DNA of 64,000 nucleotides from an uncultured Bacteroidota bacterium (GTDB lineage Bacteria; Bacteroidota; Bacteroidia; AKYH767-A; OLB10): NCBI GenBank assembly GCA_903847585.1, contig CAINEC010000031.1, positions 32,870 to 96,869 of the forward strand, read 5' to 3'. Shown piece by piece: positions 51,203 to 61,700 of this stretch (position 1 is its first letter; each line of letters starts with the position of its first letter). The notes under the pieces were generated by a model. It saw only the letters and a program-made list of their open reading frames with translations, ran no database searches and was not told where the DNA came from. The position numbers and the translations under genes were made by a program.

Positions 51203-52379
51203 ATACTTGTTTTTTCTTTCTCTATTATTGATTACACAAGCCACTTATAGTCAAGGAAAAAAAATAGTATTCGTTCATCAGACAAATGTCTCCGCTGATG
51301 ATTTATACTCACGATATAATTATATTTTTGAAAATATAAGGAATAATAAATTAAAACAATATCAAATAATAATTTATCAGTTAAGTGATGTTGAAAATGA
51401 TGGGACAATATGGACTTTTGCTGGTGGCAAAATCAAAAATGTAAATTACGATTCAAAACGTATAAACAATTGTGACACCTCTGAATTTGGTTCAACTGTT
51501 AGAAAAATTGTAAATAAGCAAATTTCTTCAGCGCCTTGTAAATATTATTGTTATAAAACAGATGTTATTGATTTTAATTATGAAAAAATCAACGATAATT
51601 CTCAAGATAATATTAAGAGTTTGCTAGAAGTATCTTTTGATAACAAAGAGGAAAATATATTTTTCGTTTTTAAAGATTTAAAGGATGTACAACCTAGTAC
51701 GGTTTATTTTGAAAGAGATACAATTTATGGTAAAGAAGGGGCTAAAGTTGATCTAGATCCAGTCTATTCAAAAGATCCAATGGAAGTATATTGGAGTCCT
51801 ACCTATGGTTTAAATGATGTGAAATCAATAAGACCTACATTAAAATTAGAAAACAATACAGAATATAGTCTATATTATAAAGATGCTAACGGATGTTTTA
51901 GCAATACAGCTAAAGTTTTTATTAGAGTAGCTGCGAAAGCAAGAATATCAGCCTCAAATAAAGCTAAATTCATTTTCGATAAAGAAACTAAATTCTTTCG
52001 TTTTCCAAACGAAACAGATGTAATCTATCGTGGTGCTTTAAATCCCATACAGTCAGGAGGTTCTTATTTCATTTTTACCAATACTAGCGAATACTTATAT
52101 TATAAATTTGAAATAACTGATTTGAATGACGAGATGGAGCCATACAAATCCGCAGTGTTAGAAAAAAGCAATCTGGTTTTTGAAGATAATGAACATGATT
52201 TTAGTGATGAGGATGAATGTTTTCGTTTCATCGCTCCGTTTAAACCTAAATTTAATAAAAGTAATGAATTTGTAGGTGAGCTTAAGTTGTATTCTACGGA
52301 CAATATCGACGATGATAATTCATGGGTTTTAAATGACAAGCAAATTGTATTGTTTAATTTTTGCGCGGACATTCACTGA
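51171..52379 (+). CDS. Secreted protein with Ig-like region
   Basis: The product is 402 residues with a signal peptide ending near TYSQG29. An N-terminal region ('KIVFVHQTNVSADDLYSRYNYIFENIRNNKLKQYQIIIYQLSD') could be a small alpha/beta fold like vWA. A ~90-residue Ig/PKD-like domain follows ('YGKEGAKVDLDPVYSKDPMEVYWSPTYGLNDVKSIRPTLKLENNTEYSLYYKDANGCFSNTAKVFIRV'). The last ~120 residues are an unknown strand-rich domain. The start lies inside the previous gene (32-base overlap). No T9SS tail is evident, so it is probably periplasmic or outer-membrane associated. Function unknown. Confidence 0.6.
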   Translation: MLKPQFLVKIKYLFFLSLLLITQATYSQGKKIVFVHQTNVSADDLYSRYNYIFENIRNNKLKQYQIIIYQLSDVENDGTIWTFAGGKIKNVNYDSKRINNCDTSEFGSTVRKIVNKQISSAPCKYYCYKTDVIDFNYEKINDNSQDNIKSLLEVSFDNKEENIFFVFKDLKDVQPSTVYFERDTIYGKEGAKVDLDPVYSKDPMEVYWSPTYGLNDVKSIRPTLKLENNTEYSLYYKDANGCFSNTAKVFIRVAAKARISASNKAKFIFDKETKFFRFPNETDVIYRGALNPIQSGGSYFIFTNTSEYLYYKFEITDLNDEMEPYKSAVLEKSNLVFEDNEHDFSDEDECFRFIAPFKPKFNKSNEFVGELKLYSTDNIDDDNSWVLNDKQIVLFNFCADIH

Positions 52380-52413
52380 TTAATTCAAATTTAAAAAAAA
52401 TATTAATAGAGAT

Positions 52414-53115
52414 ATGATAAAAAATAAAATAAATGTAAGCTGTTTTATAATTTTTTTAATTGTTTTAATAAGCGACATTTCGTTTGCTCAAATTGTAAAT
52501 ACATTTGACACAAAAGGCAGAGAGTTCGCTTTTGACGAAATAAACAATGTAATTAATCGTGATAAAATAGATGTAATATTTTTCTGTCAAACAGATAACA
52601 CTACTAATCAGCAATATCAATTAGCTGCGAAAAAATTAATCAATGATATGCAATCCAAAAGAATGGGACAATCTATCAATATCACGTTGGTGTTTTTTAA
52701 AACAAACTTAAAAATTATGTCACATAAATCTTCTCCAAATAATAAAGAAATATTGGAGACAGAATGTTATATCAATACCAAAAATAGTGCTTGCGATTTT
52801 AAGAGAATTAGAAGTAATCCTAATTATCAAGATTTTAAAGTGGAAGAATTTGGAAATGGAAGTTTCGATGATTGGCATTATGTTACCCCTCCATCATCTT
52901 GCCCAAGAAGTCAAAGTGAATATTTAAACTTTTACACTGATTTTTTAAGTGAAATATATTATCCAACATATACTGTTGAGGAAAGATTACTACAATTAAA
53001 TAAGAGAATTGACGATTTGCAAAAGCAATTAGAAGATAAAATAAAAGAAGTTAAGGAGTTAAATGAAGATATAAATGATAGGATAATTACAATTCTTAAT
53101 AAACTAGATAAATAA
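52414..53115 (+). CDS. Secreted hypothetical protein with C-terminal coiled coil
   Basis: The product is 233 residues with a signal peptide ending near SFAQ26. 'DKIDVIFFCQTDNTTNQQYQLAAKKLINDM...NITLVFFKTNLKI' parallels the N-terminal part of the preceding protein ('KKIVFVHQTNVSADDLYSRYNY'), suggesting a shared alpha/beta module. The last ~45 residues ('LLQLNKRIDDLQKQLEDKIKEVKELNEDINDRIITILNKLDK') form a clear coiled coil, so it likely oligomerises or pairs with a partner. It lies two bases before the next gene. Confidence 0.58.
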   Translation: MIKNKINVSCFIIFLIVLISDISFAQIVNTFDTKGREFAFDEINNVINRDKIDVIFFCQTDNTTNQQYQLAAKKLINDMQSKRMGQSINITLVFFKTNLKIMSHKSSPNNKEILETECYINTKNSACDFKRIRSNPNYQDFKVEEFGNGSFDDWHYVTPPSSCPRSQSEYLNFYTDFLSEIYYPTYTVEERLLQLNKRIDDLQKQLEDKIKEVKELNEDINDRIITILNKLDK

Positions 53116-53117
53116 CT

Positions 53118-54278
53118 ATGAAAAGTATTTTTAGAATTATTATTTTAAGTATTTTATTGTCTAGTTGTGAAAAAGATCTCAAATGGAACTTGGTAGCTAA
53201 ACCTGAAATAGGTAATCCAATAATTGTAGATAATTCACTTTACAAAATAAAAACAAGGGTTGAATGTTCTTTTAATGGTAATGATGATAACACTGAATTT
53301 GGAATTTGTTGGTCATATAATTCTAATCCAACGATTGATGATAAGTTCATTAAATATAGCAATGGAAGTGAAGGTATTTTTGATTTTGAAATTAATTGGG
53401 ATGGCAATGCTACTTACTTTTTAAGAAGTTATGCGAAGAATCAATTAGGGGTTTTTTATTCTGATACCACATTAACATTAAATTGGGGTGGTGGGCAGCA
53501 AAATTTACCTATTCTAAGTAGTCTAAAAGTTTCAAATGTTTTCTTTAATAATGCAAGAATTCAAGCTGAAGTTAATGATGGTGGTATTGCATTGTCTGAT
53601 AGAGGATTTTGCATATCTACTCAGTATAACTTAGATATTAATAATTCAGATTTTATTGTACATACAGTAGGACCCAATTATCGTATGGATTCACTTTGTG
53701 GTGGATTACAAGATGGAATTACATACTATGTAAAAGCATACGCTGTTAATTTAGCAGGAATAGCTTACAGTGATACTTTATCTTTTACCACTAAAAAGTT
53801 CTATAATGTGGGTGAAATAGGTCCAGCTGGAGGTTATATATTTTATTATAAAGCAGATAGTATAGGTGGATGGAATTATTTAGAAGCGGCGGCTACAGAT
53901 GCAACTTCTAAAAAATGGAGTAATAATTTATCAATAACAGGTGTTCAAGATTCGTCAATTGGTAGTGGTTATCAAAACACAATTAGCTTAACAAGTAATT
54001 TTAATAATATAGCTGCTTTAACTTGTAGTGGGTTTTATTCAAATGGTTATCAAGATTGGTTTTTACCTTCTCGTGATGAGTTAATACTAGCCAAAAATAT
54101 TTTGTTCGATAATAATTTAGGCAATTTTCAATCGAATGAATTCTATTGGACTTCGACAGAGGATAAATATTTTGCTTTATGGAATGCATGGGTAGTTGAA
54201 ATGAAAGTGAATAATTGGAATATAATTTCCTATGATAAAAAAACAATATTTAAAATTAGACCAATCCGAAGATTTTAA
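53118..54278 (+). CDS. Lipoprotein with FN3-like repeats and Lcl_C (DUF1566) domain
   Basis: The product is 386 residues with a lipobox SILLSSC (Cys16). Two FN3-like repeats ('EFGICWSYNSNPTIDDKFIKY...YFLRSYAKNQLGVFYSDT' and 'DRGFCISTQYNLDINNSDF...YYVKAYAVNLAGIAYSDT') are followed by a C-terminal Lcl_C/DUF1566 domain ('GPAGGYIFYYKADSIGGWNYLEAA...GYQDWFLPSRDELILAKN...YWTSTE...KIRPIRRF'). The same domain superfamily forms the exterior of kinases 3 and 4 in the first signalling run. It sits between the coiled-coil protein and the next FISUMP-like protein with 2-3 base gaps, so it is part of one operon. Confidence 0.78.
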   Translation: MKSIFRIIILSILLSSCEKDLKWNLVAKPEIGNPIIVDNSLYKIKTRVECSFNGNDDNTEFGICWSYNSNPTIDDKFIKYSNGSEGIFDFEINWDGNATYFLRSYAKNQLGVFYSDTTLTLNWGGGQQNLPILSSLKVSNVFFNNARIQAEVNDGGIALSDRGFCISTQYNLDINNSDFIVHTVGPNYRMDSLCGGLQDGITYYVKAYAVNLAGIAYSDTLSFTTKKFYNVGEIGPAGGYIFYYKADSIGGWNYLEAAATDATSKKWSNNLSITGVQDSSIGSGYQNTISLTSNFNNIAALTCSGFYSNGYQDWFLPSRDELILAKNILFDNNLGNFQSNEFYWTSTEDKYFALWNAWVVEMKVNNWNIISYDKKTIFKIRPIRRF

Positions 54279-54281
54279 GAC

Positions 54282-55775
54282 ATGAAAAAAATATTATTCA
54301 TTATTATCTTAATGATGTCTTTTAATGTTACTTATTCGCAGATAAATACTAGACAGAGACAGTTAAATAATAAGGTGAAATCTAATGTAGATTTATCCTA
54401 TTTGAAATCTAATTGGGATTCAACTGATTTGCATATAACTACATTTCGCGATAAAAAAGAAATAAAAGTTGCAAATACACCTGAGTTGTTTATGCAATTA
54501 GACAATGTTCCTGCCGTTTTTATTGACGCTAAAAGTGGAATGTATTATTACAATTTTAAAGCAGTGTCTAGTTCTTCCAATTTGGCTCCGTATGGTTATT
54601 ATATTCCTAAGATAGAGGATTTAGAAAATTTAATGAAACAAGACAATCGCTTTGCTAATAACTTGAGTTTTACTAAATCTAATTATGATATTGACAAATT
54701 AAATTACAATTATACAGGAGCTATTGTTGTGAGCGAAGGTGGATTTGTAAAAAGAGATCGTTATAAAAGATTATGGTTGAATTCTGTTGGTGACGATGGT
54801 TACAGTTATGTTTTGAAAATTGATACTTTAACAAATAATGTAAGCAAAGATTGGGAGCCAGCAAATAGTGGATTCCCAGTTCGATGTAGAGAGTTATTAG
54901 AAGAAAAAATAAGATTAGTAAATGATTATGATTTCAAATTATTAATGCCCGACAGTTTTGAAGTTGTTCAAAATAAATTTGAAAAGCATATAAGAAATTT
55001 CATGCCTCATAATAGTAATCGTTTTGTATTAGAAGGTAAATTAAAATTTGATAATGATGGAAAAAACATAAGTGAAAGATTCAAGGAATTCAATGCAAAT
55101 CCGGAGGTAGATACATTGCGTAAGCAATTAACTAATGAGCTTAATTTATACATGTCATTTCCTTTCTATAATAATATACCTATAGCATGTTTATCATCTT
55201 TTAGGATTGAACTAAGTTATCAAGAAAGAAGTCGAAAATTAGTTGGAGCAAATAAATCAATCAATTCGAATTCTATTTTAAATAATGAGCAAAAGAACAT
55301 TTTAGTTTCTCATAGAGGTGAATTAAATTTAAAGGCGGTCACCATGAAAATTAATGATGTTTCAAAAAGTTTTTCTCTAATAGATAATGTCAAGTTTAAA
55401 GGGCCATATAATGCATTTTATTCTTTAATACCTGGCTTAGGTTATACTAAGGTTGGGCTTCCCAAAGGAAAGTCAAGTCCATTTTTAATGGCGTCTATTC
55501 CGCTTTTATTTTCAGCTATCGGAGGCTATTATTATTCAGACATTTCTTATAACAAATATAAAACAGAAGGTTATATTAAGTCAAATTTTGATCAAGCGAA
55601 CATATCCCACAAGGTTTTTATTACAGCTAGTTTAACCTATGGTGTAATGATGCTTTATGATATATATAGAACTATAAGGCAGGGTATTGTTAATAAAAAA
55701 AATGAATTGGAAATTAACGAATTTGTAAGAAATAGTAAAGAAAAAATTGAATATCGTTATGACGCTAATAAATAA
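54282..55775 (+). CDS. FISUMP-like secreted/membrane protein with DUF5683-like C-terminus
   Basis: The product is 497 residues with a signal peptide ending near TYSQ19. Residues ~55-205 show a degenerate FISUMP/Lcl_C-type pattern ('YYYNFKAVSSSSNLAPYGYYIPKIEDLENLM...KRLWLNSVGDDGYSYVLKI...SGFPVRCREL'). A central helical region follows. The C-terminal part ('FYSLIPGLGYTKVGLPKGKSSPFLMASIPLLFSAIGGYYYSDISYNKYK') has hydrophobic helices in the DUF5683 style, found in Bacteroidota outer-membrane or periplasmic proteins. One base separates it from the giant repeat protein. The role is not known. Confidence 0.6.
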   Translation: MKKILFIIILMMSFNVTYSQINTRQRQLNNKVKSNVDLSYLKSNWDSTDLHITTFRDKKEIKVANTPELFMQLDNVPAVFIDAKSGMYYYNFKAVSSSSNLAPYGYYIPKIEDLENLMKQDNRFANNLSFTKSNYDIDKLNYNYTGAIVVSEGGFVKRDRYKRLWLNSVGDDGYSYVLKIDTLTNNVSKDWEPANSGFPVRCRELLEEKIRLVNDYDFKLLMPDSFEVVQNKFEKHIRNFMPHNSNRFVLEGKLKFDNDGKNISERFKEFNANPEVDTLRKQLTNELNLYMSFPFYNNIPIACLSSFRIELSYQERSRKLVGANKSINSNSILNNEQKNILVSHRGELNLKAVTMKINDVSKSFSLIDNVKFKGPYNAFYSLIPGLGYTKVGLPKGKSSPFLMASIPLLFSAIGGYYYSDISYNKYKTEGYIKSNFDQANISHKVFITASLTYGVMMLYDIYRTIRQGIVNKKNELEINEFVRNSKEKIEYRYDANK

Positions 55776-55776
55776 A

Positions 55777-58700
55777 ATGATAAGCCGTAAGGGAATTTTT
55801 AGATTAGTTATTTTGACTATTCTAAATGTAATTTTTTTTGCAAATAATGCTAATTCACAAAACCTTACTGTTATTGGTACTGGAACTGGGTCTAATACAA
55901 CAACTAGTTATCCAGCCCCCTTTGGAAACTATAATTTTGGAGCAAAGCATCAATTTTTAATTTTAGCTTCAGAGTTGATTAATTCTGGTATACCAGCAAA
56001 TGCTTTTATTAATTCCATTGGTTTTAATATTACCAATGTTAATACTTCAAATCTTATTTTAACAAATTTTAATTTAAAGGTTTTTTCGGCTAATTATAGT
56101 AATCCACTTGCTAGTACATTTGTTTCCGCAGGCGGATTTGTCACATTAAATGATGTATCTGCAACTCAAAATATTAACTTATCTAATGGTTGGAATTCCG
56201 TAAATCTTACAAATGGTTTTTATTGGGATGGCATTAGTAATTTAATTGTTGAGACATGTTTTAATAATACAACGAGTACACAAAATGTATCAACTGAATG
56301 GACAACAAACTTAAGTGGAAGTGTATTTACTAGGTATTATAGAGCAAATTCATCAACAAATTGTTCTTCAACTACCACTACCGCAACTTCAAGCACTACG
56401 AGACCATTAATTAGAATGGGGTGGGGAATACCATCACCAATTATTACTCCTTTTAATTCCAATGGAACTATTTGCACTGGAACCAATTTAACATTACAAG
56501 CTAATAATTCCTTTGGACAAGTTTATTGGTATTCGAATTCATGCGGAGGTAATCCTATTGATTCAGGAGTCTTTATTACAGTTAATCCAAGTGTCTCAAC
56601 TACTTACTATGCTCTAAATTTTTACAACGGTCAATATAGTTCTTCATGTGGCGCTCTATCGATTAACGTAAAGGCGCCATCTAACGCTGGAAATGTTTCA
56701 ACTAATCAATTTATATGCCTCGGGAATTCACCCAATGATATGAGAGTATATGGATATGTTGGTGATAACTTTCAATGGCAAAAATCCTTCGATAATATTA
56801 ATTGGACATCTATTCCGGGTGCGACAGATGATACTTTATTTAGCAATTTAGCAGGTATAATAAGTAGTACTACTTATTATCGAGCTATTGTTGCAAATAC
56901 GCCTTGTTCATATGATACTTCTTTAAGCATAACTGTAACACCTAAACAATTGCCTAATGTTTATGCTGGAGCTGATCAACAAATTTGTAGTGGAAATACA
57001 ACTACATTATTTGGAAGTGGGAATGCAGTTACTTATGTATGGACTTTTGGAGGGTTACAAATAGGGACAAATAGTTCAATTTCAATTTCACCAGCTTCGT
57101 TGAATGCTAATTCATATGTCTTAGTTGGGACCGGTGCTAATAGTTGTATAGGAAGAGATACTATTGTTGTATTTGTCGATTCAATTTCTAATGCAGGCTT
57201 TTTAGGGCCAAATCAAACCATTTGTCAGAATACCACTCCAGCCCCGTTAATTTTATCAGGATATAAAGGGACGATAACTTGGCAACGATCTTATGATACA
57301 ATAAATTGGGTTGATATTTTAACCGGTCCATCAATTTTGCCTTCCGCTTCAATGGGAGTGTTAAATAATTTAACCTATTTCCGTTGCGTTGTTAAGAATA
57401 ACTCTTGTCCTTCAGATACCTCGAATTATATTTTTATTGCTTTAACTCCAGCATCTGATGCTGGTATCCCATTGGGTGGAGGCGTGGTCTGTTCCGGAAT
57501 CGCTCCAACAGCTCCAATCGTTCTATATAATTATGTTGGGAATATTCAATGGCAAAAATCAACGAATCAAACTACATGGTCTAATATAAGTGGTGCTACT
57601 GATGATTCATTAACAGTTGCTCAAATAGGCATTTTAACTGTAACTACATACTATCGTGCAATCGTAACAAATAACCCCTGTCAATCCGACACATCAATTG
57701 TTAGAAATTATACCGTGATAAGCGGTTATACAGCAGGTGCAATTACTCCTTCATTAATTCAAGGATGTCAAGTTGTTTCTACTGGAACATTATCGAATAG
57801 TAGTTGGATTTCACCAAGTATTACATGGGAACAATCTTTTGATAATGTTAATTGGTCCATCGTAACAAATTCTACAAACCTTACAGGTTTAAATTCAATA
57901 GATCTTGGATTGCCTACAAGTGTAAATAAGTATTTTAGAGTAAATGCAACTGGTTGTCAGGTACCGTTATATTCCAACGTGGCTTCAATTATTGTATCAT
58001 CAGCTCCGCAAATTGGAACGGCATATCCCTTTTCCCAAAGTATTTGTAGTGGAACTGCAACTCAATTATTTCTTTCAAGTTATTTAGGCACAATTCAGTG
58101 GCAATCTAGTACAAATGGCTCTACTTGGACAGCCGTAACCAATGCAAATAATGATACATTATCAATTAGCTCATTATCAACTACAACCTATTTTAGAGCC
58201 GTTGTTACAAGTGGAAGTTGTGGTTCATTAACCTCAAATATTGATACTATAATTGTTTTTACTGCCCCTATTTCAGGTAATGCTACTTCCAATCAAACTA
58301 TTTGTGCTGGAAGTACACCTACACAGTTGACTTTAACTGGTTCATCAGGTATTATACAATGGCAAACATCCAATGATAATGTAAATTGGAGCAATATATC
58401 AGGTGCAAACGCTACAATATTAGCGGCTGCTCAAATGGGAGGTGCCTTAACTTCTACAAAATATTATCGAGCGCAATTATCCAATACAAATTGTTCAAAT
58501 GTTACCTCTAATGTCGTTACTATTACAGTTAATAATGTTGCTGCTGGCATTGTAACTTTAGACCAAACGATTTGTTCAGGAACATCACCAGATAGTTTAT
58601 TTTTGATTAATTCTGTTGGGAATATACAGTGGCAGTACTTGGCAAATGGCTCTACATGGTTGAATCTTTCATCAGCGACTAATGATACATTACCATCAGC

Positions 58701-61700
58701 TTTAATGGGAAACCTAACAACTACGGGCTATTTTAGAGCTGTAGTTTCGAATTCTCCATGTCCTTCTGCGATATCAAATTATATTATAATTACGGTAAAT
58801 CCTGTTAACGAATCGGGAGTAATTTCTTCTAATCAAACTATTTGTTCGGGTTCGTCGCCATCATCATTAACAGCTAGCTTAACATCTGGTACATTACAAT
58901 GGCAATCATCACCTAATAGTATAAATTGGAATAATATATCAGGTGCAAATGCTGCATCATTGACTGCTGCACAAATGGGAGGCGCATTGACTTCAACGAA
59001 ATATTTTAGACTTATTGCATCGGGCTTTCCATGCTTAAATGACACATCAAATGTTATTACAATAACAGTAAATCAACCCAATAATGCTGGTATAATTTCT
59101 TCAAATCAAACTATATGTTTAGGTACAGTCCCTCTTGCATTGACATCTAATTCAACAAATGGAACATTACGATGGCAAACTTCAATTGACAATATAAATT
59201 GGTCTAATATTTCTGGTGCTACAACTTCAACTTTGACTCCAGCACAAATGGGTAACTTGACAAGCACTAAATATTTTAGACTTATAGCTACTGGATCCCC
59301 TTGTTCCAATGATACATCAAATACAATTACCATTACTGTTAATCCTTCATCGGTTGGAGGAACAGCTACCGCTAATCAGACAATTTGTTATGGACTTACT
59401 CCTGCACCCTTGACATTAACAAGTTATACTGGTACCATACAATGGCAATCATCTATAGATAATTTAAATTGGTCAAATATACCTGGAGCGACTGCAGCAA
59501 CCTTGACTTCTACTCAAATGGGAGGTGCTCTATTTTCTACTAAATACTTTCGTGCAGTTGTAACTAGTGGATTATGTGCTTCAGTAATTTCTAATCCAAT
59601 AACAATTACTATTTCTAATGTAAATTCTGGAACAGCTTCAAATAATCAAACTATCTGCATTGGAACAACACCTGCGCAGTTAACCTTAACAGGCTTTTCA
59701 GGTTCAATACAATGGCAGTCTTCTAATAATAATTCTACTTGGTCGACTATTACTGGAGCTACTTCTTCTATTTTATCTACAGCACAAATGGGTGGTGCAC
59801 TAACGCTTACAAAATACTTTAGAGCGCTCGTAACATCTGGGTCATGTACAGGCATTTCTAATACGATAACGATTACAGTGGTCGCTGCAGCTGTAGCAGG
59901 GACAGCAAGTTCAAATCAAACAATTTGTTCTAATACTTCACCCAATAATATTGTTTTAACTGGTTATGTTGGTAACATACAATGGCAATATTCAAATGGT
60001 ACTTCAACGTGGTTTACTATTCCAAATGCAACAGATGATACTTTAACAAGTGCTCTGATGGGTAATTTAACAGCAACTAGGTACTATAGAGCATATGTTA
60101 CTAATTCACCATGTACAAATGCATTTGTATCTAATACAATAACTATTACTATTGGACCTTCAGCAGTTGCAGGAACTGCAAGTTCTAATCAAACAATTTG
60201 TACAAGCACATCTCCGGCACAATTAATATTATCAGGTTATACCGGTACCATACAATGGCAATCATCATTAAATAATTCAACGTGGACAAATATTAACGGC
60301 GCAACCGCTGCAACATTAACTTCTGCGCAAATGGGTGGTACATTAAGCTCTACGAAGTACTTTCGAGCTGTTATAACTAGTTCAAATTGTTCAGCTAATT
60401 CCAACACAGTTGCGATTAATGTAATTTCAAATCCAGTTGCAGGCACGGCAATTGGTAACCAAACAATTTGTTCTGGTTCCACACCTTCGAATCTAATTGT
60501 TTCAGGTTATAATGGAAATATTCAATGGCAAGTTTCTACAAATGGCTCAAATTGGGTAGACATTACGGGAGCCGTTAACGATACACTATTTAGCTCCTCA
60601 ATGGGCAGTTTAACAGCTACTAAATTTTATCGTGCCGTAATAACTAATTTACCATGCGCAACATCGGCCTATTCAAATACGATTACTGTTACAGTTTCAC
60701 TTCAGTCAAATGCTGGAGTTGCTTCATCCAATCAATCCATATGTATTGGCTCAACTCCAAGTGCAATCAGTTTAAGTGGTTATACAGGTGCTATTCAATG
60801 GCAAGCTTCTACTAATAATCTTAATTGGACAAATATCAATGGTGCGACATCTTCAACATTGTCTTCGGCTGGAATGGGAGGAGCGTTATTTGCAACTAAG
60901 TATTTCAGAGCAATTGTTACTAACTCACCTTGTTCAAGTGTAATTTCCAATACTGTGACAATAACTGTTGATTCACTACCTGTTGCAGGAACAGCATCTT
61001 CGAGTCAATCTGTATGTACAGGAACATTAGCAAATAATATTACCCTAACGGGCTATAACGGTTTAATACAATGGCAGTCTAGAACAGGTTCTACGTGGGG
61101 TAATATTAATGGCGCAACAGGTGCTACACTTACATCTGCACAAATGGGAGGACCTATATATGTCAATAAATTCTATCGCGCTATTGTGAGAAATGGTACT
61201 TGTCCAAATGACACTTCAAATATTGTAACAATAACAATTCTTCCGGCACCAACTATTAATGCAGGTAATGATCAAAATGTATGTATTGGAAATAGTGTAT
61301 TATTAAATGCAATACAATCAGGAGGTAGTCAAATATTATGGAATAATAACGTTCAAAATAATGTATCATTTATTCCTTTGACAACAACAAATTATGTCGC
61401 AACCGTTTTAGGTACTAATGGATGTAATGCACAAGATACCGTAACAGTTTTTGTCAATTATCCCGACACAGTAAGCCTCTACATATCCGCCCTCAATACT
61501 TATTATTACAACGGAATTCCTTATTCTCAGTCTGGAGTATTTGTTGATTCTCTAACGAATCAATATGGTTGTGACAGTATTGTTACGATTAATCTGAATA
61601 TTGTTACTGGATTGAGTCAAGAGGAATTAATAAAAGTCATAAAGGTCTTTCCTATTCCTTCAACAGGTATCTTTAATATCGACTGTGAAATATGTGATTT

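Noticed and set aside
58260-61240. CRISPR-like or satellite repeat array
   Set aside because: The repeats are ~255 bp, imperfect, in frame and wholly within one long coding sequence with a signal peptide and sorting domain.
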